DNA of 5,593 nucleotides from NCBI GenBank assembly GCA_017628935.1, contig JAGBYC010000071.1, forward strand, positions 1 to 5,593, written 5' to 3'. The notes beneath the pieces were generated by a model. That model was not told the origin of the DNA. It was given only the letters and a program-made list of their open reading frames with translations, and searched no databases. This document shows, in pieces, positions 5,530 through 5,593 of the stretch; within the stretch, counting starts at the first letter, position 1, and every line of letters begins with the position of its first letter. This DNA is from Clostridia bacterium (GTDB taxonomy: Bacteria; Bacillota; Clostridia; Christensenellales; Borkfalkiaceae). Position numbers and translations under genes: made by a program.

Positions 5530-5593
5530 ACTTCGTTATACGCTCAAACCTTGTGCTTTTACTCACTCGTGTACAAAAAGTACATCTCCTTTC
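5530..5593. other. Non-coding 3' tail downstream of the transporter gene, no terminator recognised
   Basis: These 64 bases after the transporter stop carry no gene I can support. TATAAAC-TTC-GTTATA around 5524-5539 can form only a weak, bulged hairpin without a following T tract, so no convincing terminator is visible. A short inverted repeat lies at 5570-5584. The edge reads TCTCCTTTC, which on the - strand is an AGGAG-like sequence, but no credible - strand gene follows it. Confidence 0.4.
5570..5584. repeat. Short inverted repeat TGTAC-N5-GTACA
   Basis: TGTAC (5570-5574) and GTACA (5580-5584) are perfect 5-bp arms around AAAAA. It could be an operator, part of a promoter region for a gene beyond the edge, or the arm of a dispersed intergenic repeat. 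It is not a terminator on the + strand because no T tract follows within view. One copy in one window cannot decide between these. Confidence 0.35.

Noticed and set aside
5503..5593. Possible - strand mini-ORFs behind the GAAAGGAG sequence (a GTG start at 5566, or an ATG abutting the site encoding MYFLYTSE)
   Set aside because: The first gives only about 20 codons running into the end of the transporter gene. The second has zero spacing from the binding site and ends after eight codons. Neither looks like a gene.
1..5593. CRISPR arrays, insertion sequences, tRNA or rRNA genes, attachment sites
   Set aside because: No repeat-spacer periodicity, transposase, terminal repeats or structural RNA sequence is visible. 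Coding is nearly continuous and of housekeeping character.

Overview
The window is AT-rich, and all of its genes lie on the + strand. The ACT-domain protein at the left edge is of the UPF0735/PheB type, which is characteristic of Gram-positive Bacillota. The aspartokinase resembles the Bacillus YclM (aspartokinase III) type, and the ribosome binding sites are strong AGGAG-like ones. Together these suggest a low-GC Bacillota, perhaps a Clostridia-like gut lineage. That taxonomic placement is inference; no rRNA or tRNA gene is present to test it.

Positions 1-3803 hold the 3' part of an aspartate-family amino-acid operon. In order it contains a 5'-truncated ACT-domain protein, homoserine dehydrogenase (hom), aspartate-semialdehyde dehydrogenase (asd) and aspartokinase (lysC-type). 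The three enzymes convert aspartate to homoserine: aspartokinase makes aspartyl phosphate, Asd makes aspartate semialdehyde, and Hom makes homoserine. The genes sit in the reverse of pathway order. Spacing is very tight: 8 nt between the ACT gene and hom, 1 nt between hom and asd, and an ATGA overlap between asd and lysC. Each ribosome binding site lies inside or against the end of the preceding gene, so the block looks translationally coupled. A strong intrinsic terminator follows lysC. The operon promoter and any thrB, thrC or dapA genes would lie outside the window.

Positions 3804-3891 form a short intergenic region. It has a near-consensus sigma-A promoter (TTGACT, 17 nt, TATCAT), a 17-bp palindrome over the -10 element, and a small hairpin at the predicted 5' end of the transcript. 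It drives a single gene (3892-5529) for a Na+/phosphate cotransporter-family membrane protein with a C-terminal PhoU-like domain. The last 64 bases are non-coding and contain a short inverted repeat but no recognisable terminator.

Most of this is conventional metabolism and transport, and I see no clear undescribed system. The point most worth following is a homoserine dehydrogenase with no room for the usual C-terminal ACT regulatory domain, encoded directly behind a free-standing ACT-domain protein. This may be regulation in trans rather than in cis.
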